Assembly (NCBI GenBank): GCA_026985975.1
Contig: JALSPL010000153.1
Coordinates: forward strand, 1-14,789
Source: Anaerolineae bacterium
GTDB lineage: Bacteria > Chloroflexota > Anaerolineae > J102
Direction of reading: 5' to 3'
Length of the DNA: 14,789 nucleotides
The notes beneath the pieces were generated by a model, which was not told where the DNA came from, ran no database searches, and saw only the letters and a list, made by a program, of their open reading frames with translations. Each line of letters begins with the position of its first letter. Position 1 is the first letter of the stretch. The position numbers and the translations under genes were made by a program. Below are positions 6,413 through 13,346 of this stretch, piece after piece.

Positions 6413-7468
6413 TTATTGCCCGAAGACAACCCTGGCGGCGATATTCATGATCAGGCCGACGACAAACAACATGCCCGCGGCGCGGTTGAAATACATGCTC
6501 CAGCCCACATACCACAATGGCCAGATGGGCCAGTTTTCGGGTTTCTCTTTGGGCTTGGGCAGCGAAAGCGCCAGCCACACCGAGCGCAGCCGCCAGCCCG
6601 CCAGCACCGTCACCAAGATCCAAAAACCCACAACGCCCTGAAAAGCCAGCACAAAAATCAGCAGATAAAAGAGGATGAAGGTGGCCTTGAGCAGAATGAT
6701 AGAATGCCGCGGGCCCAAAAGAACGGGCAAGGAATGGATGCCGGCGCGGGCGTCATCGGGCGATTTGTCGATATGCTTGCCGATGAGCACCGAGGCCACG
6801 ATGAGCCCATAAGGCAACGAGGCCCACCACGCCTGGGGCGTCAATTGGCCGGTAATGGCGTAGTAGGTTCCCACGATCATCAGCGGCCCCCACACCACCA
6901 GCGCCGTCATCTCGCCCAACGCGAAGCGTTTGAGAATGCCGGTGTAGCCCATGCTGAGCAAAAAGCCCGACACCGCAAAGGCGATGACCAGCGGGCCCTG
7001 CACCGAGGCCAGGTAGAGCATGATGCCCAGGTCCAGCAGGGTAAGAAGACCAGCTCCGATGAGCAGCCGATTGGGCGTGGTGAGCCCGCCCAGCAGGGGA
7101 TGGGTGGCGTATTGGCCGCGGGGATAATCCTCGGTGTCCACCCCGCGCCGGGTGTCCACCCAATCGTTGATGAGATTATTGGTGGCGTGCGCAGCCAGCA
7201 AGCCGATGATAGCCAGCAAGGCAAATCCAAACTCCCGCCATCCAAACCGCCCGCCCAGCTCTGCGGCCAGCAGCGCCCCGATGACCCCGGAGGTCAGGGT
7301 CATGGAAAAAACGCAGGCGCGGGCGATGACCAGCCAGCGGGTGATAAAATCGGCGTGATGAATATCAGGGGCGTTGCACTGCTGCAGGGCCACGCGCCAG
7401 CGGGCGAAAATGGAAAGGGGTTGGGATGAAGCTGCGATGTTTTCTTCGGGCGAGATGGATTCGGACAT
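6413..7468 (-). CDS. UbiA-family prenyltransferase (MenA-like)
   Basis: A 351-residue multi-pass membrane protein with about eight or nine hydrophobic segments. The first aspartate-rich motif is NDWVDTRRGVD (residues 101-111), close to the NDYxDxxxGxD of 1,4-dihydroxy-2-naphthoate prenyltransferase. The second is HIDKSPDDARAGIHSLPV (about 232-249), near the expected xxRDxxxDxxAGxxTLAV but with several changes (Lys before His-Ile-Asp, SL instead of TL). These Asp residues bind Mg-diphosphate of the prenyl donor. The likely role is attaching a polyprenyl chain to a quinone precursor or other aromatic acceptor; the acceptor cannot be read from sequence. A polar stretch of about 40 residues precedes the first TM helix. 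No clear Shine-Dalgarno precedes the ATG. It lies 69 nt after mscS and 4 nt before the corrinoid activator, so the three may be co-transcribed. Confidence 0.85.
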   Translation of the reverse strand: MSESISPEENIAASSQPLSIFARWRVALQQCNAPDIHHADFITRWLVIARACVFSMTLTSGVIGALLAAELGGRFGWREFGFALLAIIGLLAAHATNNLINDWVDTRRGVDTEDYPRGQYATHPLLGGLTTPNRLLIGAGLLTLLDLGIMLYLASVQGPLVIAFAVSGFLLSMGYTGILKRFALGEMTALVVWGPLMIVGTYYAITGQLTPQAWWASLPYGLIVASVLIGKHIDKSPDDARAGIHSLPVLLGPRHSIILLKATFILFYLLIFVLAFQGVVGFWILVTVLAGWRLRSVWLALSLPKPKEKPENWPIWPLWYVGWSMYFNRAAGMLFVVGLIMNIAARVVFGQ

Positions 7469-7537
7469 GAGGATGGCAATGAGAGAGGAACGAAGAGATG
7501 GCGTAGTAACAGCGATAGACTTGCAAGCGCTGAGACG

Positions 7538-8359
7538 TTACAGCGTTTTGGGCATGAGCACGGTGCGAATGGGGAAGGGAATTGCGATGTTTTCCCGTTC
7601 AAAAGCCTGCTTGATGGCTTTTACGCCGATATCCTGAGCAGCAAAATAATTGCTTTCGTCAGTATCGAACCAGTAGCGAATAGTAAAATCGATGGAGCTA
7701 TCGCTGAAATGATGGAAGAAGAGCACGGGGGCGGGATCATTCAACAGGCCCGGCACCGCCCGAATCGCCTGCAACGCGGTCTCGGTGACCTTCTGCAAAT
7801 CGCTGTCATAATCCACGCCGATGGTCAGGCTCACGCGGCGGCGGCTGGTCCTGGTGTAATTGATGATGGTGTTGGTGAAAACATCCGCGTTGGGGATAAG
7901 CACGCGCAGGCCATCGGGCGAAAGCATCTCCGTAGCGCGCATCTGCACATCGAGGACCTCCCCCTCATGCCCCGCCACCGAAATGTAATCTCCCAGGCTA
8001 AAAGGCTCCTGAATCATCAGCAAAGCGCCCGAGGTGAAATTCTTGCTGATGTCCTGCAACGCAAAACCGATAATCAGGCCAGTGACGCCCAGCCCGGCGA
8101 TAAAAGCTGAGACATTGAATCCCACAACCTGCAACGCCCAGATGCCGCCAAAAATCATCACCGTCCAGCGCGTGAGCCGGGACAATAAAATAACCAGATC
8201 CCGGCGAACCTCTCGCTGCTCCAGGGCCTTGCGTACGAGTTTCGCCAGCCACGTCGCCAGAAAAACTGAAACCAGGAAGACAACAATAGAAGCGATGACC
8301 GAGGGAATAACGTTCAGAATGGCATTGAGCAATTGTTGGAACAGTTCATTCCATGTCAT
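7538..8359 (-). CDS. Small-conductance mechanosensitive channel (MscS family)
   Basis: A 273-residue protein close to E. coli MscS in length. TM1 spans about 12-38, TM2 about 63-82, and the pore-lining TM3 about 84-117 with GLGVTGLIIGFALQDISKNFTSGALLMIQEPFSLGD. The beta domain follows (VLDVQMRATEML, LIPNADVFTNTIINYTR, compare IPN-x-NIINxSR), then an alpha/beta cytoplasmic domain ending with PFPIRTVLM. It opens on membrane tension to release solutes during hypo-osmotic shock. I chose the ATG at 8359 because a GGAG motif (8369-8372) lies 9 nt upstream; a TTG at 8374 would place that motif inside the coding region. It is the first gene of the minus-strand run and is divergent from the small gene at 8637. 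The 277-nt gap between them contains a 5-bp GCCAG/CTGGC hairpin and no other recognisable gene. Confidence 0.92.
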   Translation of the reverse strand: MTWNELFQQLLNAILNVIPSVIASIVVFLVSVFLATWLAKLVRKALEQREVRRDLVILLSRLTRWTVMIFGGIWALQVVGFNVSAFIAGLGVTGLIIGFALQDISKNFTSGALLMIQEPFSLGDYISVAGHEGEVLDVQMRATEMLSPDGLRVLIPNADVFTNTIINYTRTSRRRVSLTIGVDYDSDLQKVTETALQAIRAVPGLLNDPAPVLFFHHFSDSSIDFTIRYWFDTDESNYFAAQDIGVKAIKQAFERENIAIPFPIRTVLMPKTL

Positions 8360-8636
8360 CAAACATATCTCCAAAAATGAGCGTGGGGTAAATACTATTC
8401 TCCTATGAAATCATCGAATATGCAAAAACCAGCCAGGCGCACTGGCCGAGTTGAGTCAACCAGAAAACAAGAACGCGTCCTCATTTTGAAACGCCCCCCT
8501 CCTGAGCCCCGTGCGCAGAAGCCAGTGAGCGCGTTCTGTGCTACAATGCTTTGCAGTGAGCAGTGACCTCCCTTCAGGTTCAATCTGCCCGGGCCATTTC
8601 CCTCATACACCCACAACACAAGATTAAGGAGGCAAA

Positions 8637-8864
8637 ATGTCACCGTGGATCGCCTTGCTCCTCGGAATCATCATCGGCTGGATTTTCGGCATCATTATTG
8701 CGCGCCAGAACTATGAAACATGCCGGAAACAGATCGAAAGGATGAAAGAAGAGCTTGGGGTGCAGGAAACGGAAATCAAGACGGCGCAAGATGCTATCGA
8801 TCATCTCAGAAAAGACCTCAAGGAGAAAGACGAGGAATTGAGCGCCGCCCACGCCAACAGATAA
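8637..8864 (+). CDS. Small single-pass membrane protein with coiled coil (unknown function)
   Basis: A 75-residue protein. Residues about 4-22 form one strongly hydrophobic helix with small residues (LLLGIIIGWIFGIIIA); residues about 27-72 are highly charged and heptad-like (YETCRKQIERMKEELG, TAQDAIDHLRKDLKEKDEEL), predicted as a cytoplasmic coiled coil. One cysteine lies at the membrane boundary (C29). The start is well supported by AAGGAGG, which ends 4 nt before the ATG. A strong intrinsic terminator follows 66 nt after the stop, so this is probably a monocistronic gene. The layout resembles LapA- or YtxH-type small envelope proteins, but no specific function can be assigned. It is divergent from the mechanosensitive channel; a shared response to envelope stress is only a possibility. 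Confidence 0.8.
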   Translation: MSPWIALLLGIIIGWIFGIIIARQNYETCRKQIERMKEELGVQETEIKTAQDAIDHLRKDLKEKDEELSAAHANR

Positions 8865-8930
8865 ACAGTCTCACACCATCACACACCATTACATAACCGA
8901 AGTATTATTCCGCAGGGAAATGGCAATCGG

Positions 8931-8968
8931 AAAATCGCCGATGAAAGGCAACATCATCGGCGATTTTT
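8931..8968 (+). terminator. Strong rho-independent terminator
   Basis: AAAATCGCCGATG (8931-8943) and CATCGGCGATTTT (8955-8967) form a perfect 13-bp stem around an 11-nt loop, with the T-run TTTTT at the end of the stem. It lies 66 nt after the small coiled-coil gene. Because A and T runs flank the stem, it could also work on the other strand. Confidence 0.85.
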
Positions 8969-9053
8969 CATGCTTGTAGTGTTCCGCTTTGGTTCTGGCC
9001 CGGCCATGTTGGACGCAGTTCCATTTTGTAACGCGCCCAAGGCGAAAAAACGT

Positions 9054-9177
9054 GCGGTGATTATCCGTATCTTACAAAAGCAGCGTCGGTCGTAGACTTT
9101 CGAGGTCTGCGAGACCTCGAAAGTCTGATAGAGCGGTGGCAAGCGGGCCTTGTTATCGACTTATGGGTAATCACCGC
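9054..9177. mobile_element. MITE-like element (124 bp) around a perfect palindrome
   Basis: The left end GCGGTGATTATCCGTA (9054-9069) matches the reverse complement of the right end 9162-9177 (GCGGTGATTACCCATA) at 14 of 16 positions, including the first ten bases. In between is a perfect 15-bp inverted repeat with a GCG loop (9094-9126). The flanks GAAAAAACGT and GAAAAGCGTT are similar but not identical, so a target duplication is only suggestive. No coding frame inside is convincing. It lies between the terminator and the promoter of the recombinase-like gene. Confidence 0.55.
9094..9126. repeat. Perfect 15-bp palindrome with 3-nt loop
   Basis: AGACTTTCGAGGTCT (9094-9108), GCG, then AGACCTCGAAAGTCT (9112-9126) is a perfect inverted repeat. 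No T-tract follows. It looks like an extragenic palindrome able to form a hairpin or cruciform, and is nested inside the 124-bp element. Confidence 0.9.
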
Positions 9178-9189
9178 GAAAAGCGTTGG

Positions 9190-9218
9190 TTGACACAATC
9201 AAGAGTTAGGTGTAAGAT
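9190..9218 (+). promoter_or_regulatory. Sigma-70-type promoter of the recombinase-like gene
   Basis: TTGACA (9190-9195) is a perfect -35 box, followed by exactly 17 nt and TAAGAT (9213-9218) as the -10 box. Transcription would start near 9225, leaving a leader of about 54 nt before the ATG at 9279. The -35 box lies 12 nt beyond the right end of the 124-bp element. Confidence 0.65.
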
Positions 9219-9278
9219 GAGAACAATAATCATTGGCTACGCGAACACCCACTCTCATCACCATTTCCGGATAGCGCC

Positions 9279-10274
9279 ATGACGCCAGAAGATCTTTTCA
9301 GCCAGGCCAATCAATCCATCGATCCCGGCAAACCCCCTGAGCCTGTCAGCAACTTGCCACAAAAGATTACCGATGCTAGCAAGCTCACAGCCGCTTACGC
9401 CCCCTATCGCACCTACATGGAGCAACAGGGGAAATCTTTGAACACTATCAAGGCGTTCTTGGGAGATATCAGGCTGCTGCGGAAGTATTTCGCCGAAAAG
9501 GACGAAAACCCGACCCTGGGCGATATCACCACCGAAGAGCTCAATGCGTTTTTGCACTGGCTATGTTATGAGCGCAAGAATGAAAAAACAGGAAAACTGA
9601 TCGGCTGCAAGCCCAAAAGCTACGCCCGGCGGGTCACTTCCATCAAATCTTTTTTTGGATGGCTATTCGAAACCGGCGTCATTACGGCCAATCCGGCGGC
9701 GGCGGTGGTGCAGCGCAGCGCCCGCGCCCCGTTGCCCACCATCCTCAACCCCACCGAGGTGGACCGCCTGCAAAACACCGCTCGCGATATGCTGTGGTCC
9801 ACCCGCAAACCCGACGCCCGGCCTTATCTGCTGGTGACGATGCTTTTGCAGACGGCTATGAAGAAAAACGAGGTCATGAACCTCGCCCTTTCCGATATCG
9901 ATCTCTCGAATCCGCGCGAGCCGGTCATAATGGTGCGCTACGACGATCCGCGCTACGCGCACAAAGAACGCAAACTCTTCCTGAGACCCGACTTCACGCC
10001 CGTTTACAAGCAGTATCTACGCAAATACCAACCCAAAGAGCGTCTCTTCGAATGTAGTCCCCGCAATCTGGAATATGTGCTATCGGATCTGGCGGAGGCG
10101 GCGGGGCTGGGGCGCGGCCGGGTTTCCTTCGAAATCCTGCGCTGGACATCGGCGGTGCGGGCTTATCGCTTTGGCATGCCGCCCGAGGCCCTGCGCCTGA
10201 AGCTGGGCCTGAGTCCCATCAGTTGGCGGGAGACCTTCGACAAGATCAAGAAACTGGCGGCGCCGGGGATGTAG
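9279..10274 (+). CDS. Tyrosine-recombinase-like protein with degenerate active site
   Basis: A 331-residue protein with the two-domain plan of XerC/D-type recombinases. Residues about 36-142 are a SAM-like DNA-binding domain (YMEQQGKSLNTIKAFLGDIRL, RRVTSIKSFFGWLFETGVITANPAAAV); about 153-326 is the catalytic fold. The active site is largely lost: the first Arg is Lys (TAMKKNEV, K195), the HxxR His is Glu (E285, EILRW) with R288 kept, the third-box His/Trp is Leu (LGLSPIS, L311) and the nucleophile Tyr is Phe (F320). The usual hairpin Lys is also unclear. Strand cleavage is therefore unlikely; the protein may be a DNA-binding relic, a repressor or a structural factor. The frame is full length with a good promoter and no internal stop, so it is not an obvious pseudogene. 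Only a weak GGAT precedes the ATG. Confidence 0.82.
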   Translation: MTPEDLFSQANQSIDPGKPPEPVSNLPQKITDASKLTAAYAPYRTYMEQQGKSLNTIKAFLGDIRLLRKYFAEKDENPTLGDITTEELNAFLHWLCYERKNEKTGKLIGCKPKSYARRVTSIKSFFGWLFETGVITANPAAAVVQRSARAPLPTILNPTEVDRLQNTARDMLWSTRKPDARPYLLVTMLLQTAMKKNEVMNLALSDIDLSNPREPVIMVRYDDPRYAHKERKLFLRPDFTPVYKQYLRKYQPKERLFECSPRNLEYVLSDLAEAAGLGRGRVSFEILRWTSAVRAYRFGMPPEALRLKLGLSPISWRETFDKIKKLAAPGM

Positions 10275-10352
10275 CAGCTATGGGGATGTGCGCAATTTCC
10301 GTGGCTGGCTGACGCCCCCCCGCCACACTGAAAACCGCCCACTGATTGCAGA

Positions 10353-10517
10353 CCAACTATGGATCGACTGAAAAAAGATTGATCTCACGCAAAGACACAA
10401 AGACGCAAAGAAAAATACCAGGGTTTCGCCAAGAAAGACTGGCTGAAACCCCATCATTTTTGCTATTTCGGCTACCGTCGCTGCTGATTCCGATCTTTTT
10501 TCAGTGGAGCCAACTAT
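10353..10517. mobile_element. 144-bp dispersed repeat, copy 2, with TIRs and 8-bp duplication
   Basis: Bases 10361-10504 match 4166-4309 at 126 of 144 positions. Here the terminal inverted repeats are perfect over 13 bp: ACTGAAAAAAGAT at 10367-10379 and its reverse complement at 10493-10505. The 8-mer CCAACTAT occurs on both sides, at 10353-10360 and 10510-10517, as expected of a target-site duplication. The right-hand 8-mer contains the TAG stop codon of the kelch regulator (10514-10516, minus strand), so the element lies directly at the 3' end of that gene. It looks like a short non-autonomous element; no coding capacity. Confidence 0.75.
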
Positions 10518-11818
10518 TGCCCGCCCTGGGCGGGAAGGAAAAGCAGGTGGGAGGCCTGATAGACTTCGTGGATGGCGAGATAGTCGCCGCCCCATCCGCC
10601 TGCGACGTGCATGTTGGGGCCAATCATGGCGGCGACCGCGTGGTGCCAGGGACCGCGACGGGGTGCGTCGATGGTGGACCAACTCTGGTTGGTGAGATCA
10701 AAGCGCTCGTGAGGATAGGAATCCTCTCCCTCGCCGCCGCCCACCACATAAAGCGATCCGGCGTCGGCGGCCACCGCCAGACCGCTGCGGGGTTCGGGCA
10801 GCGAGGGGACTTCTTCCCAGGCGTCGCCGTCGGGCGCGTAGCGCCACATCTCGGCCCGCTGGGCGGAGCCGTCATTGCCGCCCAGCAGATAGATCTCATC
10901 CTGAAGCGCAACTACTGCGGCAAAGGCCCGGGGCTGGGGCAGACGTCGCCCTTCCTCCCAATGCCCGGCCGCGGGATCGAAAATAAACAGCGAATCGGTG
11001 ACCCGCGTGCCGTCCCAGCCGCCGAAGGCGTACAATCGGCCCCGCCAGGCCGTCATTGCCAGACCGCACCGAGGCTCGGGCAGGGCCGGGGCCACCTGCC
11101 ACGCGCCCGTGGCGAGATCGAAGACATCCAGCCGGGCCAGCGCCGTCGCGCCCGCACAGCCGCCGGCCACATAAAGCTGCCCGTCCAATCCGGCGGCGGC
11201 GGCGCCGCGGGCGGTGACAGGCCGGGGCGGCAGCGTCTGCCACTGGTCCCAGGCGGGATTGTATAACTCATGGACGTTCAGATCGCCGGCCGCATTCTCG
11301 CCGCCCACGATATGCCAGCCATCCTCCAGCACGGCGGCGGCGGCGCGGCTGCGGGCGGTGGGCATGGGCGATAGCAGCGACCAGCGGGCCACGTCCTCTC
11401 GCGTCGACGGCGCGCCCGCGGGCAGAACCGCGTCTGTGGTGAAGGAGGGAGCGTCGGTGCTGGCGTAGAAAACGCGCGCGGGCCAGAAAGCCATGGCCAG
11501 GGCCAAAAAGAGGGCCAATCCCAGCACCGCCCACAACCAGGCTGCCGGCCGCCATGTCAGCGGCTCCCATCCCGGGGGCGACGCGGGCGCTTCTCCTTTG
11601 GACAGGCCCGGCACAGCCACCCATCCCAGCTTGACAGCCTCGATGGTGGCCTCGGTGCGCGACTGCACATCCATCTTTTCGAAGATGTTGCGCACATGCA
11701 CTTTGACCGTGTTGGTGCTGATGGAGAGTTGATGGGCGATCTCGTCGTTGCTCAATCCCTGGGCAATCAGGCCCAAAATCTCCGTTTCACGCCGGGTGAG
11801 GGGACTGTCTTTTGGCAT
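10514..11818 (-). CDS. Membrane-tethered LuxR-type regulator with six-bladed kelch propeller
   Basis: A 434-residue protein. Residues 5-66 are a LuxR/GerE helix-turn-helix (LTRRETEILGLIAQGLSNDEIA, STNTVKVHVRNIFEKMDV) placed at the N-terminus, not the C-terminus as usual. One TM helix follows (about 92-112, WLWAVLGLALFLALAMAFW). The remainder, likely outside the membrane, has six kelch units: the Gly-Gly pairs begin at 172, 219, 266, 313, 360 and 407, exactly 47 residues apart, in contexts such as LYVAGG, LYAFGG, IYLLGG. Conserved PEPR-type turns precede the blades. The design suggests direct regulation of DNA by an extracytoplasmic signal; the ligand is unknown. I chose ATG 11818; a TTG at 11833 would add 5 residues but overlaps a TATAAT box. 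It is divergent from the ligase-like gene, a plausible target (inference). Confidence 0.87.
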   Translation of the reverse strand: MPKDSPLTRRETEILGLIAQGLSNDEIAHQLSISTNTVKVHVRNIFEKMDVQSRTEATIEAVKLGWVAVPGLSKGEAPASPPGWEPLTWRPAAWLWAVLGLALFLALAMAFWPARVFYASTDAPSFTTDAVLPAGAPSTREDVARWSLLSPMPTARSRAAAAVLEDGWHIVGGENAAGDLNVHELYNPAWDQWQTLPPRPVTARGAAAAGLDGQLYVAGGCAGATALARLDVFDLATGAWQVAPALPEPRCGLAMTAWRGRLYAFGGWDGTRVTDSLFIFDPAAGHWEEGRRLPQPRAFAAVVALQDEIYLLGGNDGSAQRAEMWRYAPDGDAWEEVPSLPEPRSGLAVAADAGSLYVVGGGEGEDSYPHERFDLTNQSWSTIDAPRRGPWHHAVAAMIGPNMHVAGGWGGDYLAIHEVYQASHLLFLPAQGGQ

Positions 11819-11824
11819 AAACCG

Positions 11825-11830
11825 ATTATA
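11825..11830 (-). promoter_or_regulatory. -10 box of the kelch regulator; probably leaderless mRNA
   Basis: On the minus strand TATAAT occupies 11830-11825, a perfect -10 hexamer only 6 nt upstream of the ATG. Transcription would start at or next to the A of the ATG (11818), and no Shine-Dalgarno is present, so the mRNA is probably leaderless. No good -35 box is visible at 17 nt. Confidence 0.5.
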
Positions 11831-11872
11831 CAACAGAATCCCTTCCGGGCCGGAACCTGACGCCCCAGACCT

Positions 11873-11901
11873 TTGAGATTTTCAGAAAGATACTGTAAAC
11901 T
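11873..11901 (+). promoter_or_regulatory. Promoter of the PaaK-like gene
   Basis: TTGAGA (11873-11878) and TAAACT (11896-11901) are separated by exactly 17 nt, matching the sigma-70 consensus at 5/6 and 4/6. The start would be about 55 nt upstream of the ATG at 11964. The 145-nt divergent region also carries the regulator's own -10 box, so an operator between them could control both. Confidence 0.5.
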
Positions 11902-11963
11902 TTCATCGCCTTCCCGATTTTTCTTTGCACGCGCACCGCCCGCCGTATCAAAAGGAGCTGATC

Positions 11964-13184
11964 ATGACCTTGGAAGAACGTTTGATAGAGATCGTCCATC
12001 ACGCCTATGAACACGCCCCGGCCGTGCGCCAGCGTTTCGACGCTGCGGGCCTGACGCCCGACGACATCCGGACCATCGATGATCTGGAAAAACTGCCGGT
12101 GCTTTCCAAGGATGCCGTGGTGACCATGCAGCGGGAAAACCCTCCATTTGGCGGGCTGCTGGCCGCGCCCCTGGCCGAGATCAAGCACGTTTACTTCTCG
12201 CCCGGCCCGTTGTATGAGCCCGATCCCGGCGAACACGATCCCGCGCATTTGCCCATGGTGCAGGAAGCGCTGCGCCAGAGCGGTTTTGTCGCCGGCGATG
12301 TCGTGCTCAACACCCTTTCCTATCACCTGGCGCCTGCGGGCCTGATGCTGGATGAAGCCCTGACCCGCATGGGCTGCACCGTCATCCCCGGCGGCGTGGG
12401 CAACAGCGATTTGCAAGCGACCATGATGAAAGAATTGGGGATCACCGGTTATGTGGGCACGCCCAGCTTTCTGATGAAGCTCATCAAAAAAGCGGAGGAA
12501 ATGGGCATGAATTGGGATGATTTCAGGCTGAACAAGGCCCTGGTTACAGCCGAACCCCTGCCCGCCAGCCTGAGACAGGAGTTGGAAGAGACTTATGGCG
12601 TGAAAGTGGGCAACGCCTACGCCACCGCCGAACTGGGCTTTCTGGCCATCAACACCACTGGCGGCCTGCCCCTCACCCTGCTGCCCGCCCCCATCATTCA
12701 GGTGGTGGCGCCCGATACGGGCAAACAGGTGGGCCCGGGCGAAGCGGGCGAGGTGGTGGTCACCAATTTCAACAAAGCCTACCCGCTCATCCGCTTCGGC
12801 ACCGGCGACATGGCCATTTTCAACGATCCGGCGCCAGGCCAAAGCAGCCAGGAAGCCCGCAGCATCACCCTGGTGGGACGCAGCGGCGAGGCGGTGAAAG
12901 TGCGCGGCATGTTCGTGCATCCCAACCAACTCCGCTTCGCGGTGGGACGGATTCTGTCCTTCCTGGCCGTGCAGGGCGTCATCACCCGGCCCGATCTGCG
13001 CGACGCCTTCGTGATCAAAATCGCAACCGAGGAGCCGCCCGCGAACGCCGATGCGCTCATCGCACAAATCAAGGACCAGGTGCGGCAGGTGTGCCGGGTG
13101 CGGGCGGATGAGGTGCAATTCGTCAGCCCCGACGCCATTCCCCATGGCTCCCCCATCATGCTCGACCAACGATCATGGGATTGA
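11964..13184 (+). CDS. PaaK-like adenylate-forming enzyme with atypical ATP-binding loop
   Basis: A 406-residue protein of the phenylacetate-CoA ligase-like branch of the ANL superfamily. The N-terminus (LIEIVHHAYEHAPAVRQRF, DLEKLPVLSKD) is typical of PaaK. Later motifs are GYVGTPSFL (162-170), NAYATAELG (217-225; the A5 Y-x-x-x-E region), IRFGTGD (276-282) and LVGRSGEAVKVRGMFVHPNQL (303-323). The usual SSGTTGKP phosphate loop is replaced by FSPGPLYEP (78-86), and the C-terminus (PHGSPIMLDQRSW) shows no obvious catalytic lysine. It may therefore use a different substrate or chemistry, or lack full ligase activity; the substrate cannot be inferred. The ATG at 11964 has AGGAG 6 nt upstream. It is divergent from the kelch regulator. 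The 162 nt after it hold only GC-rich sequence with short inverted repeats. Confidence 0.8.
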   Translation: MTLEERLIEIVHHAYEHAPAVRQRFDAAGLTPDDIRTIDDLEKLPVLSKDAVVTMQRENPPFGGLLAAPLAEIKHVYFSPGPLYEPDPGEHDPAHLPMVQEALRQSGFVAGDVVLNTLSYHLAPAGLMLDEALTRMGCTVIPGGVGNSDLQATMMKELGITGYVGTPSFLMKLIKKAEEMGMNWDDFRLNKALVTAEPLPASLRQELEETYGVKVGNAYATAELGFLAINTTGGLPLTLLPAPIIQVVAPDTGKQVGPGEAGEVVVTNFNKAYPLIRFGTGDMAIFNDPAPGQSSQEARSITLVGRSGEAVKVRGMFVHPNQLRFAVGRILSFLAVQGVITRPDLRDAFVIKIATEEPPANADALIAQIKDQVRQVCRVRADEVQFVSPDAIPHGSPIMLDQRSWD

Positions 13185-13346
13185 AAGATCGCTGCCGCCG
13201 GGCCTTTGCAGGCATCGACGGCCCCTGTCCGGCCAGATGCAACTGGCGGTGTCGCCGCCCCCGTTCCCGGGCGCCAGATGGCGCGCGCTGCATCTCCCGC
13301 CAGAATCCTTCCCGCCGTCCATCCTGAACGCTCAAACATAAATCTT

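Noticed and set aside
5317..6450. Plus-strand open frame of 377 codons opposite the corrinoid activator
   Set aside because: The opposite strand carries a complete ferredoxin-ASKHA protein; this translation is low-complexity His/Gln/Arg-rich with no domain.
8470..8537. 8-bp inverted repeat AGAACGCG / CGCGTTCT as the ends of a further element
   Set aside because: The match is only 8 bp and does not extend, with no flanking duplication; it is expected by chance in a gap of this size.
8542..8547. TACAAT as a -10 box for the small coiled-coil gene
   Set aside because: No acceptable -35 box at 16-18 nt; too weak to list as a promoter.
10346..11266. Plus-strand open frame of 306 codons over the repeat and the kelch gene
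   Set aside because: It starts in the dispersed repeat and runs antisense to six regular kelch blades.
11826..13169. Minus-strand open frame of 447 codons opposite the PaaK-like gene
   Set aside because: Antisense to a gene with a strong Shine-Dalgarno and clear motifs; the composition is typical of a shadow frame, with no domain signal.
13206..13346. N-terminal extension of the thioredoxin lipoprotein
   Set aside because: The in-frame upstream sequence would bury the lipoprotein signal peptide about 47 residues inside the protein; the ATG at 13347 gives a standard signal and lipobox.
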